Notes: generated by a model not told the origin, from the sequence alone. DNA of 35,203 nt from Gammaproteobacteria bacterium (GCA_027484495.1 JAIXSW010000015.1:1-35203); one strand, 5' to 3'; shown: positions 1 through 9,920, numbered from the stretch's first letter. Numbers and translations are program-made.

Positions 1-524
1 ATCGGGTGGCCGGTTTACAACGTGATCAGGTCGAGGTGGCGCTGCGCTATGGTGCTTTGACCGATCCGGCACTGGTGGCGTTTTTTATCGCCGAAGTGCC
101 GCGCATCGTCTGTGCCGCGCCGCAATATCTGCAAGTTTATGGCACGCCGGAGCAACCCCTGCAGCTGCAACAACACAATTGTCTGCTGTATATGATTGAC
201 GAGCGCACCTTTGACCGCTGGCGTTTCAGCGGGCCGCAGGGCCTGTTGCAGGTCAATGTGCAGGGCAACCGCATCAGCAACGACGCCGAGCTGGTGCGGC
301 GCTGGGCGGTGGCTGGTCATGGCATCGCGCTGAAATCGGCGCTCGATATGGCCGCTGATTTACGCGCCGGTCATGTCGTGCCGTTACTGCAGGATTATCC
401 GGCGCCGAAGCTGCAGCTGCATCTGGTCTGTGCCAGTCGCCATCAGGTGACGCCGGCGGTGTTGATGTTACGCGATGAGCTGCGCCGCTGGGTGGCAGAT
501 GAGCTGGCGGCGCTGCAGCTGTAG
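1..524 (+). CDS. LysR-family transcriptional regulator, C-terminal substrate-binding domain (5'-truncated by window edge)
   Basis: Open frame continues to the left edge; protein contains VEVALRYG...RWRFSGPQG...GHGIALKSALDMAADLRAGHVVPLLQDY, typical of the LysR effector-binding domain. Confidence 0.85.
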   Translation, partial: RVAGLQRDQVEVALRYGALTDPALVAFFIAEVPRIVCAAPQYLQVYGTPEQPLQLQQHNCLLYMIDERTFDRWRFSGPQGLLQVNVQGNRISNDAELVRRWAVAGHGIALKSALDMAADLRAGHVVPLLQDYPAPKLQLHLVCASRHQVTPAVLMLRDELRRWVADELAALQL

Positions 525-551
525 CTGCAGATCGCGCTGGGGCGGCAGCGA

Positions 552-2558
552 CTAGGCCGGTGCCGGTAAACGGATCAGGAAACAACAGCCGGGTTGGTCT
601 GGCAGATATTCCAGGCTACCGCCGATCAGTTGTAGCTGGTTATACGCGATATTCAGGCCAAGCCCGAGATTACCTTGCCCCAGCTTTGTGGTAAAAAACG
701 GGTCAAAAATTTTGTCACGTAGCTCCGGTTCAATGCCGGCGCCATTGTCGGAAAAATACAGTAGCCACAGGGCTTCGCCCGATGTGGTCTGCTGGCTGGC
801 CAGCCGGACTTCAATTTGCAGCGGGCCTGACGGCGGTTCAGCATGCTGCAGAGCGTTGTCCAGTAGCGCTGACAGCACTTTACCAAGCAAGGCCACATCC
901 AAAACACCGCGCAGCAGAGGCCCGCTGATGGTCAGCTCTGCCGGTCTGGACTGCATGCTCAGATGGGTTTGCAGCCATTGCTGCAGATAACTGTTCAGCT
1001 CGATACTGTCGTTGCCGGGTAACTGCCGTTGCGCCGAGATCAGTTTAAACCGCTCTACCAGCGCGGAAGTGCGTTGCGCGCTTTGCTCAGCCAGGCTCAT
1101 CAGCTGTAGCTGTTCGCTGATAAACTGCTGCAATTCCTGCAAATTCAGTTGTTTGCCCGCGAGTTTTTTCGCCAGTATCTGCAGTTGTTCATTGCTGCAG
1201 GACACGGCGGTCAGAATAGTGCCTAGTGGAGTGTTGAGCTGATGGGCCATGCCGCTGACCAAATGGGTGAGGGCCGCCAGTTTGCGCTGTTCAATCAGCT
1301 GCTGCCGGGTGCGTTCCAGTTCCTGCAGGCTGTGTGCGAGCGCGCGGTTTTTGCGGCGGATCTGGGCGCTGAAACCAAGGCTGACCAGCAGTACCAGCAC
1401 TGCGGCGCCCACCAGCAGCCATAGGCGTTGCTGGCGGGCCAAACTGGCCTCGTGCTGGGCTTGTTGCTGTTGTTGCAGCCGGTTGATTTCGATTTCCCGC
1501 GTCGTCACGCCAAGCTCTGCGCTTTGTTGCGCCACGGCCAAATCAAAGCGCTGGTCAGCAACTTGTTGCTGAGCTTGTTGCGCCTGTTGCATCGCGATCA
1601 CGGCCTGCGCATAGTTCTGCTGGCGCATCGCCAGTTCAGCTTGTTGCTGCCAGCCTTGTTGTAATAACGGATGTGCCTTTAATTGTCTGGCCAGGCGCAG
1701 GCTGTGCTGCAGTTGCTGATCTGCCGCCGCTAAGTCGCCGCTCAGCATCAGCGCCTGTACCAATAATAAACCGGCTTCGGCCTGTTCCAGATCCGGTTTG
1801 TTGCGCCGCAGTAACAAACTATGGCGGGCCAGCAACACAGCGCGTGCAGCATCCTGCTGTGCCAGGGCAACCCGCGCCAGATTCAAAAAGGACCAGGTGC
1901 TGTCCAGCTGATGAGCGCCCCGCAGGGCTAGCGCTTGTTGGTGATAGCGTTCCGCCGCGCTGACTTCGCCTGCTTGTAACGCAGACTCACCCAGGTTGTT
2001 CAGCGCGATAGCCTGCACACTGGCATCGCTGGTTTGCAGGCCTTGTTGATAAAAGCGCTGGAAATAGGCCGCGGCTTCGCCGGTCTGGCCGAGCTTCAGT
2101 AATACCAGCGCCAGATTGTTTTCGGTCTGCGCTAAAAAATGCGGGTTGGGTAATAAAGTCGCCAGCGGCAATGCTTGCTGATAATGGGTCAACGCCTGCT
2201 GATATAAGCCCTGATTAGCAAAGATGCCGGCCAGAATATTGTGGTAGCTGTATAAAATACTGCGGTCTTTTGATTCCAGACTCAGGCTTTTGCACAAGGC
2301 CAGTGTTTGCAAGGCGGTTTCCGTCTGGTTACTGCGGTCCTGAAAAATGGCTTTGTGATAATTCAGTCGGATCTGTTGTTCCAGCGTCAGCTTCAGTTGG
2401 TGTTGTTGCAGCAGTTTGTCAGTATCGAGGACCGCCTGGCTGTAATTGGCGGCAGCGCCTTTGAGCAAAGGTCCGCGCAGTTGTTCAAATTCAGGCTCTG
2501 GCATTGCGCTAGCGGAACAGCTCAGCAATGCCAGCAGTCCGTAGCAGCAATATTTCAT
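552..2558 (-). CDS. TPR-repeat sensor histidine kinase with signal peptide, TM segment, HisKA and HATPase_c domains
   Basis: N-terminal signal peptide, TPR-like repeats (GLYQQALTHYQQAL, AGEVSAAERYHQQALAL), TM helix LWLLVGAAVLVLLVSLGF, H-box SGMAHQLNTPLG, G-boxes DNGAGIEPELRDKIFDPFFTTK and GLGLNIAYNQLQLIGG. Confidence 0.9.
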   Translation of the reverse strand: MKYCCYGLLALLSCSASAMPEPEFEQLRGPLLKGAAANYSQAVLDTDKLLQQHQLKLTLEQQIRLNYHKAIFQDRSNQTETALQTLALCKSLSLESKDRSILYSYHNILAGIFANQGLYQQALTHYQQALPLATLLPNPHFLAQTENNLALVLLKLGQTGEAAAYFQRFYQQGLQTSDASVQAIALNNLGESALQAGEVSAAERYHQQALALRGAHQLDSTWSFLNLARVALAQQDAARAVLLARHSLLLRRNKPDLEQAEAGLLLVQALMLSGDLAAADQQLQHSLRLARQLKAHPLLQQGWQQQAELAMRQQNYAQAVIAMQQAQQAQQQVADQRFDLAVAQQSAELGVTTREIEINRLQQQQQAQHEASLARQQRLWLLVGAAVLVLLVSLGFSAQIRRKNRALAHSLQELERTRQQLIEQRKLAALTHLVSGMAHQLNTPLGTILTAVSCSNEQLQILAKKLAGKQLNLQELQQFISEQLQLMSLAEQSAQRTSALVERFKLISAQRQLPGNDSIELNSYLQQWLQTHLSMQSRPAELTISGPLLRGVLDVALLGKVLSALLDNALQHAEPPSGPLQIEVRLASQQTTSGEALWLLYFSDNGAGIEPELRDKIFDPFFTTKLGQGNLGLGLNIAYNQLQLIGGSLEYLPDQPGCCFLIRLPAPA

Positions 2559-2635
2559 CCGATGTCTTCTGACAGTTTTTTTGCCAGTATAGCGGCCCTG
2601 TCACAGACCGCCAGACTGGCGTGGGTCAAGCTGAT

Positions 2636-3670
2636 TTAGGCCTGCAATTGCCAGTGCAGCGTCTGACCTGCATAAAACGGCACTATTGGGCTGCCGTCTG
2701 GCAGGGTGATTTCTTCCGGCACTGTCCAGGCTTGTTTCACCAGTTTGATTTGACCGCTGTTGCGCGGCAGTCGGTAGAAATCGGCGCCATAGTGGCTGGC
2801 AAAACCTTCCAGTTTGTCGATCACGCCGAGCTCTTCAAACACTTGCGCGTACAGTTCAATGGCGCTCCAGGCGCTGTAACAACCGGCGCAGCCGCACGCG
2901 GTTTCTTTGCGGTGTTTGGCGTGTGGCGCTGAATCGGTGCCTAAGAAAAACTTCGGATTGCCGCTGGCAACAATGGCGCGCAATGCTTCCTGATGAGTGC
3001 GGCGTTTCAGCACCGGCAGACAGTAGTTATGTGGACGGATGCCACCAACCAGCATGTCGTTGCGGTTCAGCAATAAGTGTTGCGGCGTGATCGTCGCCGC
3101 GACATTCGGCCCGGCGTTTTTCACAAACTCGACGGCATCGGCAGTGGTGATGTGTTCGAGCACAATGCGTAAATCCGGGAACCGGTCGACGATCTGGCGC
3201 AGGTGCTGCTCGATAAACACCGCTTCGCGGTCAAAAATATCGACATGATTGTCGGTCACTTCGCCGTGCACCAGAAACAACATGTCATGTTCGACCATAG
3301 CGTCGAGCACCGGATATAACTTACTCAGGCTGGAGACGCCTGAATGCGAATTGGTGGTGGCGCCAGCCGGATAGAGTTTGGCGGCCAGCACGCCGGCGGC
3401 TTTGGCATCGCTAATATCCTGTGCCGTGGTGGTGTCGGTCAGATAAATGGTCATCACCGGTTCAAAGCTGCTGCCGGCCGGCCGTGCGGCCAGAATGCGC
3501 GTGCGATATTCGCTGGCCAAAGCACCGGTAGTGACAGGCGGCACCAGATTGGGCATCACTACAGCCCGCTGAAAACAACGCGCAGTGGCAGGAACGGTCT
3601 CTTTCAGCATATCGCCATCACGAAAATGTAAATGCCAGTCGTCTGGGGTGGTCAGCAGCAGTTCGGTCAC
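2636..3670 (-). CDS. pyrC: Dihydroorotase
   Basis: 344 aa; [33 protein letters not shown]...[35 protein letters not shown]; class II dihydroorotase motifs. Confidence 0.97.
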   Translation of the reverse strand: MTELLLTTPDDWHLHFRDGDMLKETVPATARCFQRAVVMPNLVPPVTTGALASEYRTRILAARPAGSSFEPVMTIYLTDTTTAQDISDAKAAGVLAAKLYPAGATTNSHSGVSSLSKLYPVLDAMVEHDMLFLVHGEVTDNHVDIFDREAVFIEQHLRQIVDRFPDLRIVLEHITTADAVEFVKNAGPNVAATITPQHLLLNRNDMLVGGIRPHNYCLPVLKRRTHQEALRAIVASGNPKFFLGTDSAPHAKHRKETACGCAGCYSAWSAIELYAQVFEELGVIDKLEGFASHYGADFYRLPRNSGQIKLVKQAWTVPEEITLPDGSPIVPFYAGQTLHWQLQA

Positions 3671-3762
3671 AGCAGGCTCCTTCGGTGAAAAATTAACTGT
3701 CGCAATAGAGAGGCGAGTGTATCATTATCCTGAGTGAGCAGGCAGCGTTCAGCCCGCCTGAT

Positions 3763-5721
3763 TTGTGCAAAAACTACGGGAGCAGGTGCATTTTGCAGGC
3801 AGGGCAATACGGGTTTAGTCGGCTACAAAGCGCAATGTTAGTGCTGCTGATGTTGTTGTTTGGCGCTGTGGTGGAGTATCTGGCCAGGCAGGAGCAGCAG
3901 CGTAATGACATGCTGCTGGTTCGCGAAACGACCGAAAGTGCCGCCCGTTTGCGTGCTTTGCTGGAGATGGAATTAAATGCGCCACTGCAGCTCAGTCAGG
4001 GCCTGGTGGCGCATGTACAGGCCTTGTCCGGCAAAGCCAGTGCTGAAGATTTCAATACTTTGTTACCCAATCTGGTCCGTCAGGGCAAACATATCCGCAA
4101 CATGGGCGTCGCGCCCGGCAATCGTCTGACTTACCTCTACCCGCTGGCCGGCAATGAAGCGGCGTTGAATTTGTATTATCCCGATCTGGCGTCACAATGG
4201 CCGGATATTGAACAAACGATCCGGAGTCGCAAAGCCAAACTAAGTGGGCCCCTGGAGCTGGCGCAGGGCGGCCGGGGCTTTGTTTACCGCATCCCGGTGT
4301 ATCTGCTTGATGGCAGCTATTGGGGCATTGTCAGTACTGTGATCAACGTTGACGATGTTTGGCGGCTGATGAAGCAACAAGCGCAGCAGCTGGATGTTGG
4401 CGTGGCATTACGCCGCGCCGGCGGCGAAAACTGGGGCGACATGTTGTTTGGTGAGACGCTGGATTTTCGGGCACCGGCCGTGGTGCTTGATCTGAGTATC
4501 GCCGGTGCGCACTGGCAACTGGCCAGTTGGCCGCTGTTACAGGCGGATAGTCTGTCGGGCTGGTTCCGGCTGATTGGGTGGAGTACCAGCCTGATGCTGG
4601 TGCTGTTGATCGCCGGTGTGTTACGTGCCAATCAACGCTGGCAGGACACCAGTAGAGCCTTCGAACAAAATGAAAAGTATTACCGGACAGTGCTGGATAA
4701 CGTCGACGACGCCATCGTCGTGCTGAATCCGGCCGGGCAAATCCATACCTTTAACAACGCTGCTGAACAGATGTTTGGTTATCAGGCGCGGCAGCTGCGT
4801 GGCCTGCCGTTTCAGATCCTGTTTCCACAACCACCTGAATTGCAACATGGCCGCGGCGCCCAGGAACTGACCGCGCAGCGGCTGCACGGTGAAACCTTGC
4901 AGGTGGAATTGCTGCAGACGCAAATTCAGCTGCAGGACCAGACGTTACAAGTCTTGCTGTTTCGCGACATCACCGAACGCAAACGCATGGAAAAACTGAA
5001 AAGCGAATTTGTTTCCACAGTCAGTCACGAGCTGCGTACGCCGCTCACAGCCATCAACGGCGCCTTGGCGCTGGTCACCGCCGGTGCGGTCGGGGCCTTG
5101 TTACCGGCGCAGCAGCAGATGCTGGATATCGCCCGCAGTAATGCCGACCAGCTGATTAATCTGGTCAACGATATTCTGGATATGGAAAAATTGCAGGCCG
5201 GCAAGTTGTCGCTGCAGCCGGAACAGCAGTTATTGTTGCCGTTATTGCAGCAGGCGTTGCAGCGGCACAGTGCCTTAGCCCTATCGCGTCAGGTCAAGCT
5301 GACGCTGGAAGCGGCGATCGCACCGGATTTAACCTTGTTTATCGACGGCAGTCGCCTGCTGCAAATTCTGGCAAATTTACTGGCGAATGCGATCCGTTTT
5401 TCGCCACCGCACAGCACTGTGCACTTACGGGCTTTGTTAACCGGCGATGTGGTGCAGCTGATGGTCAGCGATGAGGGGCCTGGAGTGCCGGTAGATTTTA
5501 TTCCACGTCTATTTGAGAAATTCTCGCAGGCCGACAGCTCTGACAGCCGGTTGCAAAGCGGCAGTGGCCTCGGCCTTGCGATTTGCAAAGAGTTATTGGA
5601 GCGGATGCACGGTACAATTTTTTATCAGCCCGCAGAGCAGGGTGGCGCCTGTTTTTATTGTGAATTACCACTGCAAGCTGCGCCCGCAGCCACTGCAGTG
5701 CAACAACAGGAGTTGTCGTGA
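3763..5721 (+). CDS. Sensor histidine kinase with CHASE-like periplasmic domain, PAS, HisKA, HATPase_c (start uncertain; TTG 3763 or a downstream ATG)
   Basis: RNMGVAPGNRLTYLYPLAGNEAALNLYYPDL (CHASE-like), YYRTVLDNVDDAIVVLNPAGQI (PAS), FVSTVSHELRTPLTAINGAL (HisKA), SDEGPGVP...GSGLGLAICKELLERM (ATPase). Confidence 0.9.
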   Translation: MCKNYGSRCILQAGQYGFSRLQSAMLVLLMLLFGAVVEYLARQEQQRNDMLLVRETTESAARLRALLEMELNAPLQLSQGLVAHVQALSGKASAEDFNTLLPNLVRQGKHIRNMGVAPGNRLTYLYPLAGNEAALNLYYPDLASQWPDIEQTIRSRKAKLSGPLELAQGGRGFVYRIPVYLLDGSYWGIVSTVINVDDVWRLMKQQAQQLDVGVALRRAGGENWGDMLFGETLDFRAPAVVLDLSIAGAHWQLASWPLLQADSLSGWFRLIGWSTSLMLVLLIAGVLRANQRWQDTSRAFEQNEKYYRTVLDNVDDAIVVLNPAGQIHTFNNAAEQMFGYQARQLRGLPFQILFPQPPELQHGRGAQELTAQRLHGETLQVELLQTQIQLQDQTLQVLLFRDITERKRMEKLKSEFVSTVSHELRTPLTAINGALALVTAGAVGALLPAQQQMLDIARSNADQLINLVNDILDMEKLQAGKLSLQPEQQLLLPLLQQALQRHSALALSRQVKLTLEAAIAPDLTLFIDGSRLLQILANLLANAIRFSPPHSTVHLRALLTGDVVQLMVSDEGPGVPVDFIPRLFEKFSQADSSDSRLQSGSGLGLAICKELLERMHGTIFYQPAEQGGACFYCELPLQAAPAATAVQQQELS

Positions 5722-6407
5722 GCTGGCAGCAGTTACCTTATCTGGATTTAATCGCGCTTTGTTGGTTTGTCGGTGTGTGGGTCGGGTACACCCTGTTTGC
5801 CAAACGCCGTGCCCGTGAAGTCAGTTGTTTGTCGTATGAGTTACGCCGCAAACGCACGGCCTGGATGGAGCAGATGCTGATCCGGGATAATAAGATGGCC
5901 GATGTCGCGCTGATCTCCACGTTAGAACGCAATGTCAGTTTTTTTGCCTCCAGCTCGATGCTGATCCTGGCGGGTTTGCTGACGGCGCTGGCGTCCAGTG
6001 ACAAAATTGCCGCAGTGCTGATGCAGGTAATGCCGTGGCTGGACCATGTCGATGGCTTGCTGCAGTTTAAAATTCTCTGCCTGGTGCTGATTTACGTGTT
6101 CAGCTTTTTTCAGTTCACCTGGTCGTTGCGTCAGTACGGTTTTGGCGGCGTATTGATTGGCGCCGCACCCGATGGTCGCGAGTTGCCAGCGGCGGACCGC
6201 AGTTTGTATGCCAATAAGGCCGCCAAAGTGATAGATCAAGCTGCGCATTCCTTTAACTATGGCTTGCGCGCGATTTATTTTTCACTGGCGACTTTGGCGT
6301 GGTTTATCGATGTCTGGCTGTTTATGGCGGCAACGATCGTTGTGTTGTTTGTGATGAAACACCGTGAATTTCATTCGAAGGCGTTAAAAGCTTTGCAGGA
6401 TGTTTGA
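5718..6407 (+). CDS. DUF599-family integral membrane protein
   Basis: 229 aa; several hydrophobic segments; AWMEQMLIRDNKMADVALISTLERNVSFFASSSMLILAGLLTAL is the DUF599 pattern; GTG start overlaps kinase stop by 4 nt (gtga). Confidence 0.8.
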   Translation: MSWQQLPYLDLIALCWFVGVWVGYTLFAKRRAREVSCLSYELRRKRTAWMEQMLIRDNKMADVALISTLERNVSFFASSSMLILAGLLTALASSDKIAAVLMQVMPWLDHVDGLLQFKILCLVLIYVFSFFQFTWSLRQYGFGGVLIGAAPDGRELPAADRSLYANKAAKVIDQAAHSFNYGLRAIYFSLATLAWFIDVWLFMAATIVVLFVMKHREFHSKALKALQDV

Positions 6408-6439
6408 CAAGGTGCAGTGCGTTGCGGGATCTGCGGTAG

Positions 6440-6481
6440 GGTGCGTTATAAAACGCACCGTGCCTGCCGGATGCACGGTGC
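6440..6481. repeat. Two overlapping stem-loops in a convergent intergenic region (possible REP-like element or bidirectional terminator)
   Basis: GGTGCGTT-ATAA-AACGCACC (6440-6459) and GCACCGTGC-N9-GCACGGTGC (6455-6481), sharing 6455-6459. Confidence 0.7.
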
Positions 6482-6510
6482 ATGTTCGTCATATCAGGGT
6501 ATAAAATCAA

Positions 6511-7059
6511 TCAGTTATATTGCGTTTCAAAGGCCTTGATCACGCGTGATACGCCATTGACGTGGCGCGCAATTTCAACGGCTTTATCGCCTTCCTGCTC
6601 ACCAACGATGCCCATCAGGAATACTTCACCGTTTTCGGTGATCACGCGGATATTCAGCGCGCTGATCTCTTTATCCGCCAGCAGCAATGATTTGACGCGG
6701 GTAGTGATCCAGCTGTCACGGCTGCGGGTGGTAAATGAGGTTGGATTACCGACGCGGATTTGGTTTTGTACGTCTTTTGCACCCTGAACCGGCCGCACCA
6801 GTTCACCGGCTTCTTCCACCATCGCCTGATTCGGCGCCTGGCCGGTTAACAGGATCACGCCGTTGTAGCTGTACACATTGATATTGGCTTTTTCGTCCAG
6901 TGTTTTGTTGGCTTCAATCGCATTGCCGGCTTTGATCACGATGCTGTTGTCGTCGATTTGTGAGCCCAGCGTCCGGCGGTCTTTGGCCGCACAGCCTTGT
7001 AATGCAATTGCCAGCGTGGCAAGCGCAGCCACTTTCAACAGATTTCGCAGCTTGAACAT
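6511..7059 (-). CDS. dolP: Outer membrane BON-domain lipoprotein DolP (YraP)
   Basis: Lipobox LQGC, two BON domains, gene order lpoA-yraN-diaA-dolP as in E. coli. Confidence 0.92.
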   Translation of the reverse strand: MFKLRNLLKVAALATLAIALQGCAAKDRRTLGSQIDDNSIVIKAGNAIEANKTLDEKANINVYSYNGVILLTGQAPNQAMVEEAGELVRPVQGAKDVQNQIRVGNPTSFTTRSRDSWITTRVKSLLLADKEISALNIRVITENGEVFLMGIVGEQEGDKAVEIARHVNGVSRVIKAFETQYN

Positions 7060-7071
7060 CAGATTCTCCTG

Positions 7072-7662
7072 TTAGATGGGATCCACATCTTGCTGTGGAA
7101 ACAACGTGTTATCAATCAGTTCAACAACACAATGTAATAAAAAAGCATAACATTCATAGACCCGGGCCGGCCGATGCGCCGGTACCCGCAGTTCAACGTC
7201 GGTATTGCCTAGCAAACCGGATAACTCGCCGTTATTGTCGACCGTCAGTGCAATCACTGTCATATCTTTGGTCAGTGCCGCCTCAACGGCGCGGATCAGG
7301 CTGGTTTCATCGCCGCTTAATGACAATACCAGCAGAATATCGCCTTCCTGACCCAATGCCCGCACCTGGCGGGCGAGAAAATCCTGTTGTTGTGACAGAT
7401 GGACCAGGCCGCAACTGTCGTTGCTGAGTGCACAGGCCGGCAGGCAGGGGCGCTCGGTTTCAAACTGGTCCAGCAACAGCCGGGCAAAATGGCCGGACAG
7501 TGCATTAGCGGCACCTTCACCGGCACAGAGTACTTTGCGGTCGTTGATCAGCGCATGCACAATTGTCAGCGCCGCCGTTTCAATCGGCCCGGCCAATGCT
7601 TCGCCGGTGGCTATCATCGTCTGGATATTTTCGGAAAAAAGCTGCCGGATATGTTCCTGCAT
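7072..7662 (-). CDS. diaA: SIS-domain protein DiaA (DnaA initiator-associating / phosphoheptose isomerase-like)
   Basis: 196 aa; HIRQLFSENIQTMIATGEAL; GEGAANALSGHFARLLLDQFETERP; synteny between yraN and dolP. Confidence 0.9.
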   Translation of the reverse strand: MQEHIRQLFSENIQTMIATGEALAGPIETAALTIVHALINDRKVLCAGEGAANALSGHFARLLLDQFETERPCLPACALSNDSCGLVHLSQQQDFLARQVRALGQEGDILLVLSLSGDETSLIRAVEAALTKDMTVIALTVDNNGELSGLLGNTDVELRVPAHRPARVYECYAFLLHCVVELIDNTLFPQQDVDPI

Positions 7663-7674
7663 CAGTGTGGATCC

Positions 7675-8016
7675 TTAAAATGCGTTTTTTAGCCAGCTGA
7701 ACTGATAAGGCGCTTCGCCTTCAATTGCCAGCACGTCAAACCGGGCTGCACCGCGCCACTGTTGTTGTTGCAGATACCAGTGGGCGGTCGCGCGTAATTT
7801 TTGTTGTTTTGCGCTGGTCACCATCGCCGCCGCGCTGCCAAAAGCACTGGACTGACGATATTTCACTTCGACAAATACCAGACAATCCTGCTGGCGCATC
7901 ACTAAATCCAGCTCGCCAAACCGGCAGCTGACGTTGTGCGCCAGCAATTGCAGACCTTGTTGCTGCAAATACTGCCCGGCTAATGTTTCAAAAAACTGAC
8001 CTTTGTCGCGGCTCAC
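7675..8016 (-). CDS. yraN: YraN/UPF0102 family endonuclease-like protein
   Basis: 113 aa; GQFFETLAGQYLQQQGLQLLAHNVSCRFGELDLVMRQQDCLVFVEVKYR. Confidence 0.92.
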   Translation of the reverse strand: MSRDKGQFFETLAGQYLQQQGLQLLAHNVSCRFGELDLVMRQQDCLVFVEVKYRQSSAFGSAAAMVTSAKQQKLRATAHWYLQQQQWRGAARFDVLAIEGEAPYQFSWLKNAF

Positions 8017-9920
8017 GGCGCTTTTTTGTCCACCAGCTGCAATTTGCCCTGACGGTACTGTGCCAGCGTTAACTGCCGCTGAACACTATGGCCATCGGCC
8101 AGGCGCAGACTGCCGGTCAGGCCATGATACGCCATGGCCGGAAATTGTTGCTGTTGCTTCAAATGTCCAACCAGCATCAGCGCGTCGTGCCCCATCGCAA
8201 ACAGCCGTTGTAATTGTTCGTCCTGCTCGGCAAACAGACTGTCGAATTCCTGCCGCAGCGGCGGTGCGATGGCAGCCTGCGGCAACAGCCACGGCATTTC
8301 CGTCATGGTCAGACCGGCCAGATCACGTTGATCAGTTTTATCGACCTTCAGACTATGACTGCGCGAACTGGTAAAAATCGGCAAACGCCGGGCTGTCGGA
8401 CTGACGGTGACATCGATAAATGGTTTGAAAAAACGTGTCTGTACCGGGTCGGCAATCAGATAAATCGCATCGATATCCTGCCGGCTGTGTAGCTCAGCTT
8501 TGATCGACTGACCAATTAACCGATTGATTTCTTTTGCTCTTTCCTCGCTTGCTTCGGCTTCAAGGAACTTGTTAATCAGCGCCTGCAGCTGTTCCTGCGA
8601 GCTATAACTGTAGGTTTCGACCGGCTGACCACCGCTTTGTTGCCAGCGGCTTTGGAAATGCTGCGCCATGCGCTGGCCAATCGGATTGACGGCATAAATC
8701 AGCACCGGATGCTGATACTGACGCTGGCGGAACACTTGCACCATTTGGCTCGCTTCATCTTCCCAGGCCAGTGCAAAGAAATATTGCTCCGGCTTCACCG
8801 GCAAGTCGCCTTTGCCATTTAAAAACAGCGTCGGCCATTGCCAGTCCGGTAATTGCTGGATTTTGTCGATGTCTTCACGCAGCAAAGGACCGATGACAAA
8901 CTGCACTTGCGCTTCAGACACTTCAGCCTGCAATTCTGCCGCCGGTTTAGTCGAATCAATAAATACCAGTGTACGTTGTTGTTTCGCCGCTGCAGCGGCC
9001 ATGCCGTATTGCACCGCGTCACCCAGCGTTTTCAGCGGGCCGGATAATGGCAATAACACGGCGATACGTTCCGGGTTATAGGCGGGTGTCTGGCTCAGCA
9101 GTTTGACGTCTTTGGGCAGTTTATCCATGGCTGGCAACATCGGGTGGCGTTGTTGCCAATCGGTCAGTGCCTGCGTGATGGCTTGCTGATCGCCGGCAAA
9201 ACCTTGTGTCAGTTGCAGCAGTTCCAGCCAGGCCTGCGCGCGCGGATGATTCTGTTCACCCAGTTCACGCAGTTCGGCGTTGGATAACTTCACCAGTTGT
9301 TGCCACAGCAGGTCTTGTGCTGTGCTGTCAGCACTGTTGCCCAGCCAGGCATCCAGCGCTAATAAAGTGCGGGTGGCACTGACATTGTCATCCTGTTGCT
9401 GGAAGTACTGGGCAAGTGCCAGCGCCCAGGCTTGCCGGTCGGTTTCCGGCACGTCGGTAAAGGCAGTTTGCTCAGCCAAACGGGCCACCAATGCATGCTG
9501 CTTATCGGCCAGCGCAGACTGTAATAATGGCAGTTGATTTTGCGCGCGGATTTGGCTGTACAGCGATTGTTGCAGCTCAAAACAGATGGCGAGTGTGCGT
9601 TTCGGATCGGTGCTGAGCGCGGCTTTGGCCTGTTGCAGTAATTCGCGTTGTAGCTGTTCGTCCGCGTCCTGTGCCACCGCTTCGTCGGCGGTCGTGACGG
9701 CCTGATAGGTCACTTCGGCCGGTTCCAGTGCCAGCGGCTCGGCCAAGGCTTCCGGTGTCGGTGCTTTGTTGACTGGGGCGGATTGTTGCACTGGTGCTGC
9801 AGTCGTGGTTTCGACTGGGGCCGGCGTACTGCCGCAACCGGTCAGCAGGCTGACGCCAATCGGCAGCAGGACAGATAAACGAAGCTTGAGTTTGCTGGAT
9901 TTCACAATGCGCAGGTACAA
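8013..9920 (-). CDS. lpoA: LpoA (YraM/LppC) outer-membrane lipoprotein activator of PBP1A
   Basis: 635 aa; lipobox LLTGCGS; N-terminal helical repeats plus C-terminal periplasmic-binding-like domain (ERIAVLLPLSGPLKTLGDAVQYGMAAA); synteny with yraN and divergent rsmI. Confidence 0.92.
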   Translation of the reverse strand: MYLRIVKSSKLKLRLSVLLPIGVSLLTGCGSTPAPVETTTAAPVQQSAPVNKAPTPEALAEPLALEPAEVTYQAVTTADEAVAQDADEQLQRELLQQAKAALSTDPKRTLAICFELQQSLYSQIRAQNQLPLLQSALADKQHALVARLAEQTAFTDVPETDRQAWALALAQYFQQQDDNVSATRTLLALDAWLGNSADSTAQDLLWQQLVKLSNAELRELGEQNHPRAQAWLELLQLTQGFAGDQQAITQALTDWQQRHPMLPAMDKLPKDVKLLSQTPAYNPERIAVLLPLSGPLKTLGDAVQYGMAAAAAKQQRTLVFIDSTKPAAELQAEVSEAQVQFVIGPLLREDIDKIQQLPDWQWPTLFLNGKGDLPVKPEQYFFALAWEDEASQMVQVFRQRQYQHPVLIYAVNPIGQRMAQHFQSRWQQSGGQPVETYSYSSQEQLQALINKFLEAEASEERAKEINRLIGQSIKAELHSRQDIDAIYLIADPVQTRFFKPFIDVTVSPTARRLPIFTSSRSHSLKVDKTDQRDLAGLTMTEMPWLLPQAAIAPPLRQEFDSLFAEQDEQLQRLFAMGHDALMLVGHLKQQQQFPAMAYHGLTGSLRLADGHSVQRQLTLAQYRQGKLQLVDKKAP

